Shown here piece by piece: positions 34,901 through 44,751 of a stretch of 64,000 bases of DNA; the stretch's first letter is position 1, and the number at the start of each line of letters is the position of its first letter. Position numbers and translations under genes: made by a program. The stretch is from Brasenia schreberi (lineage: Eukaryota; Streptophyta; Magnoliopsida; Nymphaeales; Cabombaceae). The notes under the pieces were generated by a model that saw only the letters and a list, made by a program, of their open reading frames with translations, ran no database searches and was not told the DNA's origin. The stretch covers positions 10,194,001-10,258,000 of the forward strand of contig JAYKKT010000089.1 in NCBI GenBank assembly GCA_036023115.1. The letters are read 5' to 3'.

Positions 34901-37412
34901 AGGCACCCACTTCTGTTCACATGAGTGTTGTTTTGCGCATTATTCGATATATCAGAAATACTGCTAACAAAGGGGTTCTCTTAACTTCTTCTTCATTTTT
35001 TGATTTATCTGTATATACCGATGCTGATTGGAGTGGAGATGTCAATGATAGACACTCTACGACTGATTTTTGTGTATTTTTAGGTGAATCTCTCATTTCT
35101 TGAAAGTGAGAAAAATAATAGAAAATCTCACTCTCATCCACTGAAGTTGAGTATCGAGCTATGACTACAGCTACGATAGAGATCTATTGGATCACAACCA
35201 TTCTAGCAGATATGGGGGTTACTTTGCAATGCCCTGCCATCATTGTGACAACAAAAGCGCCATGTACATTGCCTCCAACAATACTTTTCATGAGAGGATG
35301 AAGCATATCGAGATTGATTACCACTTTGTTCGTGAAGAATGCCTGAATAAGAAGATTTCACTGTGTTATGTCACATCTGAGATATAACTAGCAGATTTCT
35401 TCACCAAATCCCTTTCAGCTACTCGGTTTCAATTCTTGTTGGACAAACTTTCAGTCTATACCCCGTAAGTTTAAGGGGGTGTTAATTTTAATAGGACTGG
35501 CCCATGCCACTAGGGCCTTGGGCCAGTCAGCCCCTATTTGTAACAAGATTGGCCCAGGCCACTAGGGCCTGGGCCAGTCAACTAGCCGTTGGAGGCAGCT
35601 GGCCTCCAACGGCTAGTTAGTAGCCGTTACTGTGCACAGCACAGCAGCCCTTCTTTAAGGGTTGCTCTCTCTCTCTCATTTTATGTAACATACACTCCTT
35701 GTAAAGCCTATAAATACATTAATCTATCATCAATAAAGGAACGCAGTCTTGGCACTGCTTTTGACCTGTTTGTGTATGCTTCCACTCTCTTATTTGTTGT
35801 ATTTGAAGATCGGCATTCATACTTGAATGCCATTTGACTCTTCGATTTGGTTGAATTGATTCGTGAAGTATCAACCTTTGATTATCGACAAATATTTACA
35901 AGGGCATGTAGGCATTTTTCTCCATCACACAGCTCTGCAACTATCCATGCCCATCAGCATGTCGTAAGTAGATCGTCCATAAAGGGACTGAAGCCTTCTT
36001 CTCACAATTTGATCTTCAAATTTCTCAAGTTCCAAATTGTGATGCTAATAAGAGATAGGCAATCAAAATATTCCATTATGTATGCCATACCAAGTAAACT
36101 AATGGTAAAATCACAAATGTTTCTTGTACCTTGAAATCCTTAATACACTTTGCTAAATGAGGGAATCCATAATCTTCCATTGTCAATTTCTGGTATACTA
36201 GGAAGTTTGATACATAGCCCTCAAAGAACATCCAAACTTTCCTCAGAGATTACCACTTCCAGTCCTCGGCTAACAAGCCCCTTATATCAAGGGCTTACAG
36301 AGGTAGCAAACAATTATCAGTCTATCCTTTATAAATTATAATGATTAACAACAAAAAGGAAAGCTCTTCTTTAAATGATGGTAACAGGTGTCACGGGTGT
36401 CTTTTCCACATCAAATTGTTTTACTATTTTACGATTTCTAGAATCATACAAAATCATGCCTTAATCTAGTCATAGGATTGACTCAACTATCCTCTCCTTG
36501 AATAGAATTTTAACCAACCGTTTTCAACACGGTAAGCATTTTCACCTGATGGAGATACAATTTTAGAACTATTATCCACCCGCACCCACCCCAAACAAGC
36601 AACCAGAAACCTGATATTCCACATGAATCATGCATTAGCTAACAGTGCAACTGAGATGGATTCATTCCATCCTCCAAATATCTTGATTGTTCGGAAGCCC
36701 CAGATAATGGTGTTCGGATCAATACAACACCAAAAATTTAGACAGAGATATCACTCATCGCCTATTTTCTCACAATATCTCCCTTAGTGACCTCCGGAGT
36801 CCTGATTTCTAATACATGCAATTAAGCCACCTCCAAAACCCTATCTTCCTAAACTGCTAAAACCGAAGAGCCAAACAAGCACCTCCAAGAGGAAAAAGAA
36901 GGACTAGACCGAGCCATAAAAACCAAAACCAATGGAGAACAGAATTTGTTTCTTTCATCCAGAACGAATCGTCAATTTGGCAACGTGATCGACTTGCAGA
37001 TCCAAAATAAGCAAGATGCGCTGAAAGAAAAGAGGTAACTTATGGAGACGCACAAACCTCCATCGTATCAGAAATCACGATCAACGAAATCGTCACAGAC
37101 GCCCCATATTTTGAGAAACCGAAAGTATAACCACATGGAGAAAGAAAAACCCCTCTGAAGAAGCATCGGTCACACTCTCGAAGTATTACCCACGGCATAT
37201 CAAAACGAGAGATTTCGGAAAGGGGGAATTACTAGAAAAGCAAAAGGCAACTGCTAGACCAAGTAAACCTTAAACATCAACAGCTAAGGGGATTATCGCA
37301 TCATTCACATTGACAAAGCGTACAGAGAAAAAGATGGGTGGACAAAAATGAAAATTCATGTCAAATTCTTCTGCGCATAAGCTCGAATATGGAGATTACC
37401 AGAAGACGCCAT
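22912..37412 (-). CDS. AKR2: ankyrin repeat-containing protein 2 (AKR2A/B-type), chloroplast outer-envelope targeting factor
   Basis: Coding exons on the minus strand: 37400-37412 (MASS plus one base), 28534-28658, 26550-26719, 26320-26468, 26040-26202, 24251-24343, 23240-23379 and 22912-23011 (stop TGA). Motifs: [65 protein letters not shown], the ankyrin repeats [14 protein letters not shown] and [20 protein letters not shown], and LLEKDAFL at the end. Family knowledge: AKR2 is a cytosolic chaperone of about 340 residues that binds outer-envelope proteins and docks on chloroplasts. The visible exons sum to 953 nt and the frame does not close between 28534 and 26719: a 3n+1 exon (about 40 nt, normally encoding DPSI.EMAEQIAK) is needed there and I could not find it. 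The 26040 junction also drops a Val-Glu pair. Intron 1 (8.7 kb) houses a copia element. Identity is certain; integrity is doubtful. Confidence 0.92.
23644..24085. repeat. ~223-bp tandem duplication in AKR2 intron
   Basis: Copy 1 (23644-23866) and copy 2 (23867-24085) both open with CATTTGTCCTTTATCATC and share TACATATTTTGAGA, GCATACCAC-like and AGATGG-like blocks in the same order, with roughly 80 percent identity by eye. It lies between the two C-terminal ankyrin exons. Confidence 0.75.
24351..26039. other. AKR2 intron between acidic linker and ankyrin exons
   Basis: A 1.7 kb intron with no recognised gene. At 25720-25930 it contains palindromic GTATC/GATAC words (for example CCTGTATCG, TGTGATACAACAGATACA) resembling the patch at 586-786. 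Confidence 0.35.
26937..26995 (+). mobile_element. 59-bp RTE LINE stub with 18-bp target duplication
   Basis: Only the terminal GCCGACCCCGTCTAGTATGG..AAGGCTTAG and TTG tail are present, flanked by perfect copies of TTTTTGTTCCATGCATAA at 26919-26936 and 26996-27013. This is an extremely 5'-truncated retroposition event in an AKR2 intron. Confidence 0.9.
27318..27361 (-). mobile_element. 44-bp RTE LINE stub with 16-bp target duplication
   Basis: The stub holds only the RTE tail on the minus strand (TAGCCGACCCCGTCTAG.. to TTGTTGTTGG), flanked by perfect copies of CAACCACAGTGCTAAG at 27302-27317 and 27362-27377. It lies about 320 bp from the 59-bp stub, in opposite orientation. Confidence 0.92.
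27677..27785 (-). mobile_element. RTE/SINE-like 5' module without tail
   Basis: On the minus strand this reads TGTAAGGGATCACCCTTGCA, GGTCCCAAGCCCGGATAAAG and GGAGGGTTGTGTTAGGCTTCC, the same 5' module as in the elements at 7734-7948, 21462-21590 and 61768-61973. The RTE tail is absent next to it, so the copy is broken or partial. Confidence 0.7.
28790..29664. other. AKR2 intron 1 sequence, nothing recognised
   Basis: Overlapping open frames (29067-29285 +, 29214-29567 -) show no known motif and lie opposite each other. The composition is less AT-rich than its surroundings, so it may be an unrecognised element. Confidence 0.25.
29665..30062 (-). mobile_element. 5'-truncated RTE LINE, 3' end
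   Basis: About 400 bases covering the RTE C-terminal coding end and 3' terminus on the minus strand. The frame reads [35 protein letters not shown] and [11 protein letters not shown], then ends in the TTG tail. It lies in AKR2 intron 1. Confidence 0.85.
30063..31101. other. AKR2 intron 1 sequence left of the copia element
   Basis: No gene or repeat is recognised. It is AT-rich, with a poly(T/A) patch near 30380. Confidence 0.3.
31107..31386 (+). repeat. 5' LTR of the copia element (internally deleted)
   Basis: It starts TGTTAATTGTAATAGGACTG and aligns with the 3' LTR but is 280 bp instead of 421 bp: most of the GGCCCAGG/ACTAGGGCC palindrome-rich U3 part and a CT-rich block are missing. The terminal CA has become AA. 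Confidence 0.92.
31495..35460 (+). pseudogene. copia gag-pol polyprotein, broken
   Basis: Fragments in order. Gag at 31495-31740: [20 protein letters not shown]. Zinc knuckle near 32025: [14 protein letters not shown]. Protease region at 32215: [12 protein letters not shown], where the catalytic Asp-Ser-Gly is Asp-Asn-Asn. Pre-integrase and integrase at 32590-33000: [34 protein letters not shown]. Reverse transcriptase from about 33940: [32 protein letters not shown] and the YVDD box at 34535. RT-connection and RNase H at 34609-35400: [45 protein letters not shown]. At least eight frame breaks separate these parts, and 33010-33900 is barely recognisable. Confidence 0.92.
35480..35900 (+). repeat. 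3' LTR of the copia element
   Basis: The 421-bp LTR runs from TGTTAATTTTAATAGG to ATATTTACA. It contains GC-rich ACTAGGGCCTGGGCCAGTCA repeats, a TATAAATA box (about 35708-35717) and AATAAAGG downstream, a normal U3-R layout. It is longer than the 5' LTR because that copy has deletions. Confidence 0.95.
35921..36041 (-). other. exon-like open stretch of unknown origin
   Basis: On the minus strand, 38 codons read [20 protein letters not shown] then [15 protein letters not shown], with codon usage and composition unlike the surrounding intron DNA, followed by TGA. I do not recognise the protein. It abuts the copia insertion. Together with 36131-36330 it could be a captured gene fragment in AKR2 intron 1. 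Confidence 0.25.
36131..36330 (-). other. second exon-like stretch of unknown origin
   Basis: The minus strand reads [16 protein letters not shown], then a stop, then [20 protein letters not shown] in one frame. The mix of charged and hydrophobic residues looks protein-like, but I cannot assign a family. The internal stop argues for a decayed fragment. Confidence 0.25.
36342..37399. other. AKR2 intron 1, promoter-proximal part
   Basis: No gene or repeat is recognised. It follows the GT donor of the 13-nt first coding exon. Confidence 0.35.
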
Positions 37413-38007
37413 GACGGAACCAGGAAACCTTCCCTTGTCTACGAGACCAGGGAGAACGACTCCTCTTGTTGATGGTGTGGCCTCCGAGTCTCAATCCGAA
37501 AGACGACGGGTTAAAAAACCATCTGCCGGGCCACCCCTCCCCCAATCAACAACACTCCATCCTCGATTCTAATCCTCACGCTGGCGACGTTCTTTTCCTT
37601 TGGAGGCAAACTTGCAGTTGGGCACTGCGCTTTACGATTATTCGGAAATACGACTTACATTTTGTAATTTCCGGCGAAGCGCCACCCGAAAACGAAACTC
37701 TTTCCCATTCAGTCAATGTGGCTAGGGGTGTTCGGGGTTCGGTTTAGTTTTGTGCTAGTCTCGATCTTGAACTAAACCAATTTAATCATTTTTTGATATT
37801 CGTAAAACCAAATCAAGCCATTAGTGTACATAACCAAATAAAACCATCTATTATGATTTAATTTGGCTTCAATTGTAGTTTTATATATTTAATATTATGT
37901 TAATACATGATAGCAATATTGTGTAAGAAATATTCAACATTGCCAGAATTGCATCATGTTCAGTGGAGCTCGAGGACTCCTTTCATATGAACATGACACT
38001 GTGTGTT
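37413..38007 (-). promoter_or_regulatory. AKR2 5' leader and presumed promoter
   Basis: Only about 600 bp separate the AKR2 start codon (37412) from the solo LTR. No clear TATA box or known operator is visible. The part near 37720-37760 (GGGGTGTTCGGGGTTCGGTT) resembles the end of plant hAT-like repeats. Confidence 0.35.
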
Positions 38008-38999
38008 ATAGTTGTAAACACCCCAAAATCCAACGATTTTGCAAAAACATACACCTGGTTTGAAAATCAATCCAAGAGGCCAAATTTGAGATTTTCGAAA
38101 ACCCAGGAGCTTCCAAAAGCTTGTAAATTCTGTTTTGAAACCCCTTATCCAATGTGGATTTCTTAAACTCAGGCAAAGTCCCATTTTACTAAAAAGCCAA
38201 AGACGAACAGGTAAAGCCTAAAGGACGACACCTAATCGAGAAACAGCCCAAAAAGGAGCACCCAAAAGCCTTGAAGGCTAAAGCAGCCTCAGAAACAGGT
38301 GCAGAAGCCCAAAAGCAGTACCCTGGACCAGGGTCAAAAGGCAAAAGAAATGCCCAGGCCCGATGCAGACTGCCAGCCCGGAGCACCCGAAAGCCAAGTC
38401 AAGTACATCCACCCAAGCAGCATAAACCTGAGCCAGAAATGACGAAATTGAGCAGAAGCGAAGTCCAGAAAGGCGAAAAGGAATTCGGACGACAAAACTG
38501 GGGAAAACCCAACATAAGACGGAGCGCTGATGAAGCCAGGGCCTGCACAAACCGTCCGTCTCGAAATGCCAAGAAGGATTGTTCAGAGAAAATTTGGATT
38601 GGATCTGGACCATAAATATCCAGATCCGTATCCATATAAATGTTTGGATTTGGGTCGGATATGGATCCAAAATATCCGAGATCCAAACCCAAATAGTATT
38701 TGGATTGTATCTGGATTCCAAAACCCAAATTCAAAATCCATATCCAAGACCCACCTCATTTGCCTATAAATAGGAGTGAGGGAGACCCCAAATGTTCACG
38801 TGAAAGTGCTTGGAAGAGCTTGGAGAAGAGAGAGAAAGCGGTTAAGGTGAGTGTTTAGTGCTTAATTTCATTTTTAGTGGGTTAAGCTTTGTGGGTTAAA
38901 TAGGATTAGCATGGGTTGCACCAAGGTGAACCGAGGTGGACCTAGTTGCGTGTGGAGGACGTGAGGTGGGCTGGACCGAGGCTTGATCTAGACCTAGCC

Positions 39000-39180
39000 A
39001 AGACTCCCTTGAGGTAAGCCTAAACCTAACCCTAATCTAACCCATTCTTTCCCTAATCCTCTAAACCACCCATGAACCAAACCTAACCTTGGCTGAACCA
39101 ACCTAAACCTAACCTTGCAGCCACCTTCCCTTGGACCGACCCACCTAACCTAACCCATTTCCGCCTAGCCAACCTACCCC
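39000..39180. repeat. CCTAAACCTAACC-rich stretch inside the solo LTR
   Basis: Irregular CCTAACC/CCTAAACC words recur about a dozen times without strict periodicity. They resemble telomere-like words but are embedded in an LTR, so this is not a telomere. Confidence 0.4.
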
Positions 39181-40059
39181 ACTTACCAAAAACCCAGCCA
39201 TCTCCCTTGCCGCCCGCCATTCCACCACCTCCCGACTACCTTCCCCATCTCATCCACACCCCGCACCATCACCAGCTACCTCGTCACCAGCCATACCCCA
39301 CTCCACCACCTCCCGACTCCCATCCTCACCACCTGCCACCTTCCAACATCCCAGTCAACTCCCTAAAGCCTCCCGGCTTGCACCTTGTGCAGCGCCAACC
39401 ACCCGACCTTCACCTTCCCCTGCCATACCCGGCCACCATCAGCCCTACCTGACCTTCACCTTCCCTCGGCCTACCCCAACACCAGCACCTGGCTCCCTTC
39501 TCACCTGCCATATCCCACACACCGCAACTCCCAACCGTCTCCCTTGCTGCCCAACATCCCTAGCACCCTGCCTAGGCGCTCCAGTGCGCACCTGTCCCGC
39601 GCGCCTAGCGCGTCGAAGTCCCTGCCGCCTGCACCCGTATCCCACGCCCACGGTCATCACCCCCGTCGAGCATCCCACACCACTCCCTACCACGAACACC
39701 CTACCACTCCACCAACCCCGCGGCACCTTAGCTGACCTACCTCTATCATACCCCACCACCATTAGTCCCACCTAAGCCCGCAACCCATCTTGTGCCGTAA
39801 GCCCTCTCTCAAGCCCACGTGACTTATCACCCTCCAAGCCCAACTTGGCCAGCCACCTCACGTCTCGAGTATGGTGAAGAGGACACCCTTGGGGCTGCCA
39901 AAGTGAACCAAGTCCGTGTAGATTGGAGAAGAAGTCTGAAACCACTTATAAGTGTTTAAAATTCAGCATTTTACATTATTTCTCCCTTATATCCAATTCA
40001 ATTTGATATGGGGTTGTATTAACAGAGCGTGGCCTCCCCCGGGATGTAATATTGATGCT

Positions 40060-40624
40060 TGACACACGAGATACACACGTGCACTTGAGCTTTAGCTCTT
40101 ATCTCGTACACCAAGCACCCACGTACATAATTGAGCCTTTGTTCTTACTCCAAAGACTCTAGTAAGAGCCGTGTGAGTTGTCTTTCAATTTATACACAAC
40201 ACACACGCGTGCATTGAGCTTCAGCTCTTATCATATATATCTATCTCCCGTTCAACTGGGTTGTTACTTTAAAGTCGTGTGAGTTGTCATTTAAGATTCC
40301 ACACTCGCACCCAAAGACACCCGAGCTCTTGCTCAAACACATTCATGCACATTTTGGCCTTGGCAACCCTTAAGATATAGACATATCTATATACTTTCAG
40401 TTGCGTGAGTTTTCCCGGTTCAGTTGTGTATGTCTTTACATTGCGGGTTGTTAAAATTTCAGTCGTGTGAGTTGTCTTTACATTTATACACAACACACAC
40501 GCACACATTGAGCCTTTCCGCTCTTATATCTATATTTCCCCGATCCGCAAGTTAAATTTCAGTCGTGTGTGTGAGTTGCCTTTCAATTTACACACGACAC
40601 ACACAAACACGTTGATGCCTTTGG

Positions 40625-40709
<85 letters not shown>

Positions 40710-40930
40710 GTATTTCCCATTTCGCACTTTACATTTAAGTCGGGTGGCCTTTAAATTCAAGTTGCGTGAGTTGTCTTTTAATTTATACACAAACACACAC
40801 GCACACATTGAGCCTTTCCTTTCTTATATCTATATCTCCCTTCTGCAATTTCCCTTCCGCAATTTACATTCAAGTCGGGCGAGTTGCATTCAATTTGGGT
40901 ATTTCCCTTCAGCTATGTCTTTCAATTTCG
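40060..40930. repeat. degenerate tandem modules inside the solo LTR
   Basis: At least five copies of a module of roughly 110-200 bp: GTCGTGTGAGTTGTC, a T/A-rich link, CACAACACACACG, then CATTGAGCCTTTC and GCTCTTAT (module cores near 40080, 40205, 40495, 40600 and 40795). The fourth copy is interrupted by the TA microsatellite. Confidence 0.7.
40629..40707. repeat. TA microsatellite
   Basis: About 40 uninterrupted TA units within the solo LTR. It produces spurious Tyr-Ile open frames in several frames. Confidence 0.9.
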
Positions 40931-41406
40931 GATTTTACATTCAAGTTGTGTGAGTTGCATAGCATATCCGCCAAACTCGAGATATTGCGCATACTTGCAT
41001 TCAAAGAAGCCCTGAATACCCCGTGCAAACATGCCAATCTTAGGCCACTTAATGCACACACATCCCGCCTAAGTAGATAAAACTTAAAGACTTGAATAAG
41101 TGCAACTCCACATAAATAAAATCTGCAAATAGGCATACAAATCGATCAAATACTTTCTTATTCTTTTCAAAAATCTATGCTTGTTCAAAATCGATATTTT
41201 CTAAGCGTTTAAACCGACCCTTGAGCAACTGTTCAGGAAACGAAAAGATCCCACTTGTCCACAGTCGCTCCATAAGTCAGATATTTCAAAAATACTTCGC
41301 TAGTTTGAGTAAGCTAGCTAGCATGCCCAAAAGTGACTTAGACACGAAAAAGGTTTACTTCAGGCGTAAGAACCCAGAGTGAAAATTTTTGCGTGTCTAC
41401 AATAGT

Positions 41407-43890
41407 GCATCTTCTGAGAGGTCTACGTTTGCGTGCTACGCTCGGCATGGGAGACTAGCACAACATGGTTGAGTTTTTTGCACATCTTTGTATCATTGTT
41501 TAGGATATGTTGTTATGCTTTGTTTATATAATAAGCAGTCGCATGTGACTCACATTGGTTGTATTTAGAGTGAGCCCATCCAAATAATGGATCACTAGGA
41601 TCCGAGTTTTGGTTTTAGGGAGTTTGGGTGTAGTTTAGGATCATTTACATCTTTGCTTGTATTTTGGGTTTCTATTTGGTTTGGGTTTGAAGTGCCTCAT
41701 TAGGATTCATTCTCATTCCATATAGATTGAGTATTTAGACCTTTTGTTAGGTCTTGTAAAGGGTGTCAGTTTATCGAATTAAAAAAAAAATCCAATCCCT
41801 TAAAAGGCACATTGTATTTTTTTTCTCTTCTTCCTCTCAACCAAAGAGTGCATGTGTGCAGAAATGTGAACTGAGAGCCGCAGGTGAAGGGTGACACCAG
41901 CTACATGGTGTGTGTATAAGTAGTTGGTAGCCATTATCGGCCCAATACTAACATAAACTATGAAATGCGGGAAGAAGGGTCCTCTTCTCGGATTTTATGA
42001 ATTGCTTTTTCAAGAAAGATAAACTTTATTAAAAAAAATTGTTTTGCTTTTGAAAAAGTCTTAGGCATCTTTTGGATGAACATGAAATGACTTTTAACAT
42101 AAAGCCCGAAGAAAAAAACTTGAAAGAAAAAACCCATAAATATATTTACAATAAAATACAGAAAATAAGAGTGATTTTTACACATTATCTTTTTCCTTAG
42201 AAAACCCTATGCTGGTAACCTTGTCCAGTTGTGAGAAAGGTTGATCGGTTGTGGGTGACAAAAAGAATCGTGTTGCTGGGGTTCTAGGTCTTGACCATGA
42301 ACCCGTTGGAGACCAAGTTACACCCTGAGAGATCTTGAGAGTTTGATTGTAGTTCTTTTTCTTGCCCATGAAAAGAAAGAAAAAGCAATCCAATCCAATC
42401 AGGGTATGCAGGTCCATTGCTCAATCTGTTAATGAATAATGTTAATTTCACTATAGAGATTGTAATATAAACGAATATCAACTTAAATGAGCAAGAGTGT
42501 CACTTTCTTACCATATTAGTTTCAGTAATTTAAGATCAATGAAGTGAAACCAACAACATTGGAGTTTAACAATAGGGGGAAACCTGCGTCCGTGGCTCGC
42601 CCGACTTAGTTTTTGATTCATAAATTTTTATCTTGTATGCTTATGGACTTAATCAAATATTGATGATCATTTTAGGAAGATCAAGCACAAGAACTCTGCT
42701 CGAGGAAAAGAGAAAAATGTAAGCAGTGGGTTTTCAAGATCATATCGTCAATTTATTTCAGTGGTATCAGGCATGTTTTTGTATTATGGTGGAAATGTGG
42801 TGGCATTATGAAATTTGAGGCCACACGCTCACTGCATATTGTGCCCAAGGGCGCGTGCTTTATTTTTCAGGAATTTACCATAACATTATTATTATTACTA
42901 CTGTTTTCATCATCATCATCATCATTGTTTATTATCATTCTTCATGTTATCAATAATACATAATTCTTATTCATATACCTATTTTAGTAAACATACATTC
43001 TCTTTTAAAAAAAATCTAAATTGTTTTTGCTGTTTATTCTCTCTTTTATTTTTTTTCAACTGTTTTTTTACCGTTTTTCTGTGTATACCGTTTATAAGCG
43101 TGCCCATTCTGGTGGCCGGCAAGATCCTCTCTCTCTCTCTCTCTCATCTTCTGTCACACCCAAGGTGAGTCCAGTGTGCTCGCTCATCTTTTTGGACGTT
43201 GCCGCTAATTACAGACAACTTGGTCACATGCCCCTGAACAATAAGGCCAACCTTTTCCAACACACTACGGCTGTAAATGTTGGTTTCCATTCCGTATTTG
43301 GCATGGTGCGCATTAACACAACTACTCGAGTTTTCTTTCTCTGTAAATGTTGGTTTCTGTTCAGCATTTGCCATGGTAAGCATTAACACACTGCTTGGGT
43401 TCGGTAAACAAAGGCAAATCTCTTTGGAGATGAATTGGAACGATACAGAGAAGGTTAACACGGCCCTGCGCAAGGGAGGCACGCACAAACCGAAAAGGTA
43501 AACGAAGGGGTCGATAGTAAGTATCGGGGGATCTGGTTCGAGTAATCCGAATCAAATTATCTAACTTAAAACAATCCCATCAGAGTCAGGTTTCACATCA
43601 ATAGCTTGGATCTATTTCGTAAGACTCGCAAGTCCAATCAGTAGATGGAGATGGGTATATATGGTCCATACCAGTCATTAATCCGATTTAATTTTCTTCA
43701 AAGTGTAAAACCAAAAAGCACAGGAGACTTGTTAAATTTTCTCATTTCTTTTCCTATAACGAGGAGACTAAAGCGTCAGATGCATGCCTCATGACCTTTA
43801 ACTTGTGAACCGATCCATCAGCCAAGTTAGTTATTATTCTTTGTGCTAAGCTTTGCATTCATTGTTTGCACTGATACAATTTGAGTTTGA
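41407..43890. other. intergenic DNA between solo LTR and CWC22
   Basis: No gene is recognised. It includes an ATT/ATC-rich patch at 42880-42930, a CT tract near 43128-43145 and the 70-bp duplication listed separately. Open frames such as 43021-43386 (+) and 43144-43488 (-) overlap and are without known similarity. Confidence 0.3.
43271..43410. repeat. 70-bp tandem duplication
   Basis: Two copies start CTGTAAATGTTGGTTTC at 43271 and 43341 and share CATTTGCCATGGT-like and CATTAACACA blocks. Confidence 0.75.
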
Positions 43891-44013
43891 GTTTTTCTTC
43901 TTGTTACAAGAGGAGTCTAACACACACCCACGCATGCACCTTCCAGGGGTTAAACTCTCCACCAGCAACGACTCTGGAATCCTTTGCCATCGAGTTAACA
44001 CTCTCGGTGCATA
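43891..44013 (-). mobile_element. tRNA-derived SINE, copy 1
   Basis: On the minus strand a box A-like GTTAACTCGATGGC is followed by GTTGCTGGTGG, a box B-like GAGAGTTTAACCCC, GTGCATGCGTGGGTGTGTGT and a CTCTTGTAACAAG tail. The same order recurs at 44383-44508 and 59151-59270, so it is a dispersed family. Confidence 0.7.
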
Positions 44014-44382
44014 TGATGAGTTTTGTACTTGCAAATATTTTCGCTTTTAGAAAATAAGACTTGGAGACACGAGATGGTTTAGACATTTGAAAAAAGAGTT
44101 GCTTAATTGTTGTTACTAACTAAATCTTGCATGCCTAACCAAACCTCCATTCCATAAGAGGCCAAACAAACAATTAATTATCAACCCAAATATTTTAAGG
44201 AGAAATATTAGAAGTGCGCGAAAGCTTCCCAAGCATTCGATTCAGACAAAAGTTTCCATTTTGAGTAGCATGTCATGTGAGATGTGACGCACCCATATGG
44301 TAAGGAAAGGGGATGTGAGTGACGGGCTAAATATGACAAGGAGACCAGAGTTTCACTTGATTGAGTTGCACTATTCTCTCTC

Positions 44383-44508
44383 TTTTTTTTTGTTACAAGT
44401 GGAGGCCGAAGCTCAACACCCACACCCACACATGCGCCCTTCTGGAAATTAAACTCCCCACCAGCAGCAACGGCATTGGAGTGCCCGAGCTAACGCTCTG
44501 GGTGTATT
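44383..44508 (-). mobile_element. tRNA-derived SINE, copy 2
   Basis: On the minus strand: GCGTTAGCTCGGGCACTCC (box A region), GTTGCTGCTGGTGGGGAGTT (box B region), a GTGTGGGTGTGGGTG block, GCTTCGGCCTCCACTTG and TAACAAAAAAAA tail. It shares all blocks with copies 1 and 3 and lies less than 0.4 kb from copy 1 in the same orientation. Confidence 0.75.
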
Positions 44509-44571
44509 TCAGGATATAATAATCCAAAGGAAATGCAGCCAAGACCGAATGATCATCCTTAAAATTTTGAT

Positions 44572-44577
44572 TTTATT
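44572..44577 (-). terminator. candidate polyadenylation signal of CWC22
   Basis: TTTATT on the plus strand is AATAAA on the minus strand, about 175 bases after the CWC22 stop codon, in AT-rich sequence. Confidence 0.45.
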
Positions 44578-44751
44578 GTACAATGTTTTCTACAAACTCT
44601 AAAGCTCATCTTAAACTTTAAGTTGCAATCAAATAAACATAAGCTTTGAGGCTAAAACTGACGCTCAAAATTCTATCTAAAAGATGTTTTGCTGAGTCAT
44701 GCTTTAGCCACGAGACAGAGATAATTCAAATACAGTGAAAAAATGCCTCTT

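Larger units (their letters stand above)
31107..35900 (+). mobile_element. complete but degenerate Ty1/copia retrotransposon
   Basis: A 4.79 kb element flanked by the 5-bp target duplication AGGGC (31102-31106 and 35901-35905). It has a 5' LTR (31107-31386), a tRNA-Met primer binding site TGGTATCAGAGCC (31387-31399), gag-protease-integrase-reverse transcriptase-RNase H in copia order, a polypurine tract AAGTTTAAGGGGG (35467-35479) and a 3' LTR (35480-35900). It lies within AKR2 intron 1, antisense to that gene. Many stops and frameshifts show that it is dead. Confidence 0.95.
38013..41401 (+). mobile_element. large solo LTR, probably Ty3/Gypsy
   Basis: A 3.39 kb segment starts TGTAAACACCCC and ends GCGTGTCTACA, so it has inverted TGTARACAC..GTGTCTACA ends, and is flanked by the 5-bp duplication ATAGT (38008-38012 and 41402-41406). 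It has no coding domains. A TATAAATA box lies near 38764, followed by a Pro-rich open stretch (39200-39780) caused by C-rich sequence, a TA microsatellite (40629-40707) and five degenerate repeats. Kilobase-long LTRs are typical of Tat/Ogre or Tekay Gypsy lineages. The strand is set by the TATA box. It sits about 600 bp upstream of AKR2. Confidence 0.85.

Noticed and set aside
37720..37960. Possible hAT-like element upstream of AKR2
   Set aside because: One end resembles GGGGTGTTCGG-type termini, but no opposite end or duplication could be found.
39000..39180. Telomere-like CCTAAACC words
   Set aside because: They are irregular, short and embedded in an LTR; not a telomere or interstitial telomeric array.
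39207..39771. Pro-rich open frames that look like an extensin or cell-wall protein
   Set aside because: They lie inside the solo LTR, occur in several frames and on the minus strand as Gly/Arg-rich, and come from C-rich composition.
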